Source: Sparassis latifolia
Taxonomy: Eukaryota > Basidiomycota > Agaricomycetes > Polyporales > Sparassidaceae
NCBI GenBank assembly: GCA_018466975.1
Contig: CM031558.1
Coordinates: 2,790,001-2,854,000 of the forward strand
Direction of reading: 5' to 3'
DNA: 64,000 nucleotides
Below the pieces are notes generated by a model. The model was not told the origin of the DNA, ran no database searches, and saw only the letters and a program-made list of their open reading frames with translations. Position numbers and translations under genes: made by a program. Every line of letters starts with the position of its first letter. Positions within the stretch are counted from its first letter, which is position 1. This document shows positions 60,110 to 64,000 of this stretch, one piece after another.

Positions 60110-60517
60110 CCTAACGGAAAGATGTCTGTATAGAGAAGGAGAGAATAAAAAGTACTTTATGGAAGAACGACGCCAAACAGTTAATTTGCTGTCGCGCACT
60201 GCGTCGGACCTTATACTGCTCGGTAACCGCTTTGTATCTCAGCTCGAAATCTGACAACGGTTACGCACCGGGTATTAAATTCCAATTCCAGGCCAACCCC
60301 GTTTCCCAGTCAACTTTACTGCCATCGTTTAGCCGATGCTGTTGACAACGGGTGTATGCGAAATTGCGAGGATAATTTGAACAAAGTGTAGGCTACAGAT
60401 AGTGACTCTACAAGATACATGAGTGGTGAATGACAGCAGCAGTCACAACATAGTGAACAACAGACGGAACAGCACATCTATTACAGGCACAGCACCCAAG
60501 CTTTCCAGCATAGGTAC
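60110..60517. other. Spacer between surface-protein gene and HOP2 3' end
   Basis: Promoter side of the surface-protein gene (minus). A GTGAGT donor-like site just after the HOP2 stop region might lead to one more short HOP2 exon, near 60400. Confidence 0.4.
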
Positions 60518-61652
60518 TCACCTTCGCCGTTTCCCGAGGGTGCTGGCAAAAGTGCATAACGGGCCGCGCTCGATGGTTGCGTGTTCAGACGTGTCCAGCT
60601 CTATACCCAAATCTTCTCCAAGTTCGATAGCATCTCGTGGAGTGAGGGCGTCTGTCGCGAGCTGCCAAAAGCTGTCCAAGATCAAGGTCAGAGAACGTTC
60701 AGCAGGCCATGTCTTCTGCAAAGATAGAATAAATAGAATAGGTCGGTTGACGCACGTTGTGAAAATTTTCTTCCGTCGGACCCATTCGTTTCGCCATTTG
60801 TTCCATTCAGCGTCAAGTCGGGCGACATCTTCTGCGGAGATGAGTGGGGCGCCAGACCTCAACGGCTCCAGCCGCGTGCGAGCTTTCGCGGTCTGTTAGC
60901 GCATATAGTCAAGTCAGTATACACCAGCAAATGCTATTCACTACTAAGATGGATGAGGTAGTGACAGCACGATCTCATGCTTACCGCGTTGGATGCATCA
61001 TTCAGTTCGACAGCTAGCTCTACATCCGTGGGAGCGTTTTTCAACCTTGCAAGCTCTTTCGACGCGAAAGATCAGCGAAACACGGATGTGCAGAGCGTGA
61101 CACTAGCGCATACCTGCCGATGCAGTTCTAACCTCCACGAGAAGAGTCTTGTTTTCTTCTTCGATCGACTTGTATTCCGAATCCAACGCAGCGAGCTTCT
61201 CCACCGGCATGTCTTCCAGATTGGCCTGGTTAGCGACGAAGAATGTCGTCTTCCCTGTTAAGTGTACCATTACACGCCGTGAGAGCCAACTGTACGCGCA
61301 GTTTATCTATCCGTACCATATGTCTTCTGCACCAGCTCCCCCTTCTCTGCGAGAGCGACCATGATTTTCTGGGTCGCTGTCTTCGGCACAGCGCCCTTCA
61401 GGTTCGCTGATACATCGACAGCACCGAATGGGCGATTCATCTGCGAATAAAAGTGGATGAAAATGGTCACCACATATGTTTGATTCCGGGGTATATGCAC
61501 GGCACTCACCCTCTTCACATACTCTAGCACCTTATTCTCGGCTTGAAGTTTCTGGTCTCAGTTCAATACGATCTTGAACGCGTAAATCACGTACCATCTT
61601 GTCCCTTCAGCACAGGTACTTTGGCTTCAGACGCCTTCGGTTTTACGGACAT
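60518..61652 (-). CDS. HOP2: Homologous-pairing protein 2 (HOP2 / TBPIP)
   Basis: Starts MSVKPKASEAKVPVLKGQD at 61652. Exons then give ENKVLEYVKR, MNRPFGAVDVSANLKGAVPK, TATQKIMVALAEKGELVQKT, a winged-helix DNA-binding domain, then KTTFFVANQANLEDMPVEKL and a coiled coil (YKSIEEENKTLLVEV), then RLDAEWNKWRNEWVRRKKIF and a helical C-terminus ending LGKRRR. About 215 residues, normal for the family. Hop2 works with Mnd1 to help Dmc1/Rad51 pair homologous chromosomes in meiosis. At least five introns. It is transcribed divergently from the carrier gene with 231 bp between the ATGs. The last exon could be extended by splicing at the GTGAGT overlapping the stop. Confidence 0.85.
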
Positions 61653-61883
61653 GACGAGAGGAAGATGCGGAAGAACGCTGACAGAGCGGAGAAGCGCCGG
61701 GTGGGGTGACTCCGGGGAAGATCACGCGCTGTCGGCTATACAACTGTGCGCCCGGCGAGGTAAGTACTGGCAAGAGTTAAATCAACCTGCTCCGAGCGGC
61801 GCAAGCTATCGTCCACTCTGCTCTGACGCCCCGGTAAAAGACTCTCCTTCTGTCATATGCGATAAGGCACCGGAGAGGCTCGA
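61653..61883. promoter_or_regulatory. Shared bidirectional promoter of HOP2 and the carrier gene
   Basis: Only 231 bp separate the two divergent ATGs, so both promoters and leaders must overlap here. It is GC-rich, and I see no clear TATA box. Confidence 0.55.
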
Positions 61884-63119
61884 ATGAGTTCCGATGGTTT
61901 TTCGAATAAACAGAGCCTGCACTACATAGTCCGTTCGGGCATCGCTGGTGGAGTCGCTGGTTGCGTAGTGCGTCCGATGCCTTTCAATTCTCATTCACGT
62001 AGGTTAACGTTCATGTCATCTTTGGCAGGCAAAGACAGTCGTAGCACCCCTCGACAGGGTCAAAATCCTTTTTCAGGCATCCAACCCGGACTTTCAGAAG
62101 TATGCTGGTAAGTTCGCCGCCGCATACAGTCGTTCTCAGCGAATGTCGTTGTGCCAGGGACATGGAGTGGTGCCTTTCGCGCAGCTGGGAAGATATACGG
62201 AGACAACGGCGTGCGGGGGCTGCTCCAGGGCCATTCTGCGACCCTACTCCGCATATTTCCGTACGCGGCCATTAAATTTATGGCATACGACCAGATCGAA
62301 CAGGTGAGTCCCGTCAGCCCTACTGGTGATTCATGAAGTATGGCTTGTCTTTCTGTTTATCCTTTCCAGATTTTAATGCCAACGAAGGCCGACCAGACGA
62401 ACCTCCGTCGTTTCGCATCCGGCGCCATCTCAGGTGTGGGTCTCCACCAGCGAATGCAAGCGTGCAATTAACACTTCGCAGGAATGTGCTCCGTCCTATT
62501 CACCTACCCCCTCGAGCTGATCCGCGTACGCATGGCGTTCAGCACCCCTTCCTCCGCTCGGCCCGAGCAGACGCCCCAGCGGCACCGCCACTCCTTCCTC
62601 CGCGCGATGCGGCTGATCTATCACGAGGGCACGATCTCTCCCGCCTCCGCATCCAGCGGGGTGGCCGCGCCCGCCGCGACGCACACGCTCTTCATGCGCT
62701 TCCCTGTGCTCAAGTTCTACCGCGGGTTCACCGTAACGATCACGGGGATGGTGCCCTACGCGGGCATGTCTTTCCTCACCTGGGGCTTCCTGCACTCGCA
62801 TCTATTTCCCGCGCACCCGCCCCAGAAGCCCTCACCCGTAGCGGACCTCGCGATCGGCGCGGTGTCGGGCGCGCTCGCGCAGACGGTATCGTACCCGTTC
62901 GAGGTCGTGCGCCGGCGCATGCAGGTCGGCGGCATAACGCGGCCAGACCGCTGGATGCGCTGGGGGGAGACCGTGCGCGCTGTGTGGGATGTGCACGGGT
63001 GGCGCGGATTTTATGTGGGCTTGAGCGTCGGGTACCTGAAGATCGTGCCGATGACCGCAGTGAGTTTTACAGTGTGGCAATGGGGAAACGGGCGCTCGGG
63101 CTATGAGACGAGTTTGTAA
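61884..63119 (+). CDS. LEU5: Mitochondrial carrier, LEU5 / coenzyme A type
   Basis: Five exons. The product starts MSSDGFSNKQSLHYIVRSGI and has three carrier repeats with the signatures PLDRVK, PLELIR and PFEVVR, each after a transmembrane helix (SGIAGGVAGC, ASGAISGGMCSVLFTY, IGAVSGALAQTVSY). The context AKTVVAPLDRVKILFQASNP is characteristic of the Leu5/SLC25A16/SLC25A42 group, inner-membrane carriers needed for coenzyme A accumulation in the matrix. About 335 residues, with a 20-30 residue insertion in the second loop (SPASASSGVAAPAA). No defects are seen. Confidence 0.87.
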
Positions 63120-63465
63120 CGTCGTGTACTTTACAATAACATATTGCAGCGCATCTCTATGTTAAGGTCATCGGAATCGTCATAGTCGATGAGTGTAGCC
63201 TTTGTTATCACAATCTGGTCAGAGCTCATTGGTACGTCGCGTTGCTCACGTCCGCAGTGCAGTCATGTCTTTGTATTCTGATAAATATTCTGAAGGGTTG
63301 TAATTGTGTTGATTTCGCAAAACATTATACGACATTCATAGCAAACATTACGGTAAACGTGCTAGAGTGTACAAAGCAAGTATTCCGCTAAGCCTTCACG
63401 ACGGGGATCACCTTAAGCTGCTCACGGTCAAATTTGAGCACCCTACACGGAGCGTATACATATCA
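63120..63465. other. 3' flanks of the carrier gene and of the glutathione transferase
   Basis: The two genes converge here. AT-rich, with AATAAA-like runs near 63282, and no gene. Confidence 0.5.
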
Positions 63466-64000
63466 TTAGTTGATCCACATGGTTGATTGGAACGGAACGA
63501 ACCCGAAGTCTCTCCTCTTCGCGAAGTACTCATGGATCGCAGGGAGGGCGCAGGTATTGTTAACCAACTTCACGAGGTTCGGGAAGGGCTTGGAGAACTC
63601 GTCGCCGAACAGCTCCTCCATACGCGAGTACGATGACACCGCCATGAAGTCTGCAATCGTGGGCTATTCCACCGTCACGTCAATGTCCACTCTAACGCCT
63701 TCAGAATCATCGACCCACCTTGTCGCCAAAGTAGAACGGGCCCACGCTCTCCCCAATAAGGCGCTCATGGAATGCCACGTGCGCTGGTAAGGTCTCAGTC
63801 TGGAGCTTCTTGACGCGCTTCTGGCGCTCTTCGAAGTCGGGGAGGCCCATGGCCGTCGCGAACTTGTCCGCGAGCTCGAGCCAGGACGTGAAGACAGCGA
63901 GGCACTCGGCCTTGGCGAGCGCAGGCTCCGCGCCGTCTGCGGGAGCGGGAAGAACCCGAGCGTGTCCGCGAGATATGTGAGGATCGCGACCTCCTCCCAG
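63466..64000 (-). CDS. Glutathione S-transferase, C-terminal part (window edge)
   Basis: The minus strand enters the window in ILTYLADTLG and continues ALAKAECLAVFTSWLELADK, FATAMGLPDFEERQKRVKKL, FHERLIGESVGPFYFGDK, an intron (63664-63718), PTIADFMAVSSYSRMEELFG and the end FQSTMWIN. The all-helical domain and PTIADF (N-capping Asp before helix 6) mark the C-terminal domain of a cytosolic glutathione S-transferase, an enzyme that conjugates or reduces substrates with glutathione. The thioredoxin-like N-terminal half lies outside the window. Between GFFPLP and ADGAEPALAK the frame shifts by one near 63940-63950, next to GGG/CCC runs. Confidence 0.78.

Noticed and set aside
62333..63106. 257-codon plus-strand frame overlapping the carrier
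   Set aside because: Out-of-frame Arg/Ala/Pro-rich shadow; the carrier frame has the three PxD/ExxK/R motifs.
1..64000. CRISPR arrays, rRNA, bacterial operons
   Set aside because: No regularly spaced identical repeats, no rRNA motifs, and gene structure is eukaryotic throughout.

Overview
The window looks like genomic DNA of an agaricomycete basidiomycete, most likely a wood-decay polypore relative; the lineage is inferred from gene families, not from a marker gene. The reasons are short (about 45-80 nt) GT-AG introns in nearly every gene, a fungal set of single-copy genes (PPS1-type phosphatase, C2-domain phosphatidylserine decarboxylase, HOP2, LEU5-type carrier), and many families typical of mushroom-forming fungi (alpha-kinases, FunK1 remnants, F-box/LRR proteins, OTT_1508-like deaminases, integrase-core transposases). 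No bacterial, viral, tRNA, rRNA or CRISPR feature was found.

Layout. 1-7 kb is mobile-element territory: the 3' end of a high-copy family, a TA-flanked nonautonomous transposon, an integrase-core transposase with two in-frame TGA codons, and an alpha-kinase gene convergent to it. 7.5-35.2 kb is a lineage-specific block in which two families were duplicated and interleaved: a protein-kinase-like family (intact at 7.5 kb and 28.2 kb, broken at 22.9 kb, fragment at 12.6 kb) and a medium-chain reductase family (intact at 9.7, 25.9 and 33.9 kb). The block also holds a FunK1 remnant, a PD-(D/E)XK-like gene (30.2-31.7 kb) and one conserved gene, a PPS1-type dual-specificity phosphatase (15.3-20.1 kb) with a 1.39-kb repeat-bearing intron. 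The non-coding DNA on either side of PPS1 is long and CpG-rich.

36-46 kb has two F-box proteins, a second TA-flanked nonautonomous transposon, an epoxide hydrolase and an AT-rich gene with another possible nuclease fold. 47.4-64 kb is the most conserved part: phosphatidylserine decarboxylase, an F-box protein, a conserved unknown, a decayed deaminase-like gene, a secreted GPI-type surface protein, then HOP2 and a CoA-type mitochondrial carrier transcribed divergently from a 231-bp spacer, and the 3' end of a glutathione S-transferase.

Several genes show apparent one-base frame breaks, some next to G/C runs. Together they suggest either uncorrected sequencing errors or widespread young pseudogenes. 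Exon boundaries were placed by eye from GT/AG sites and reading-frame continuity.
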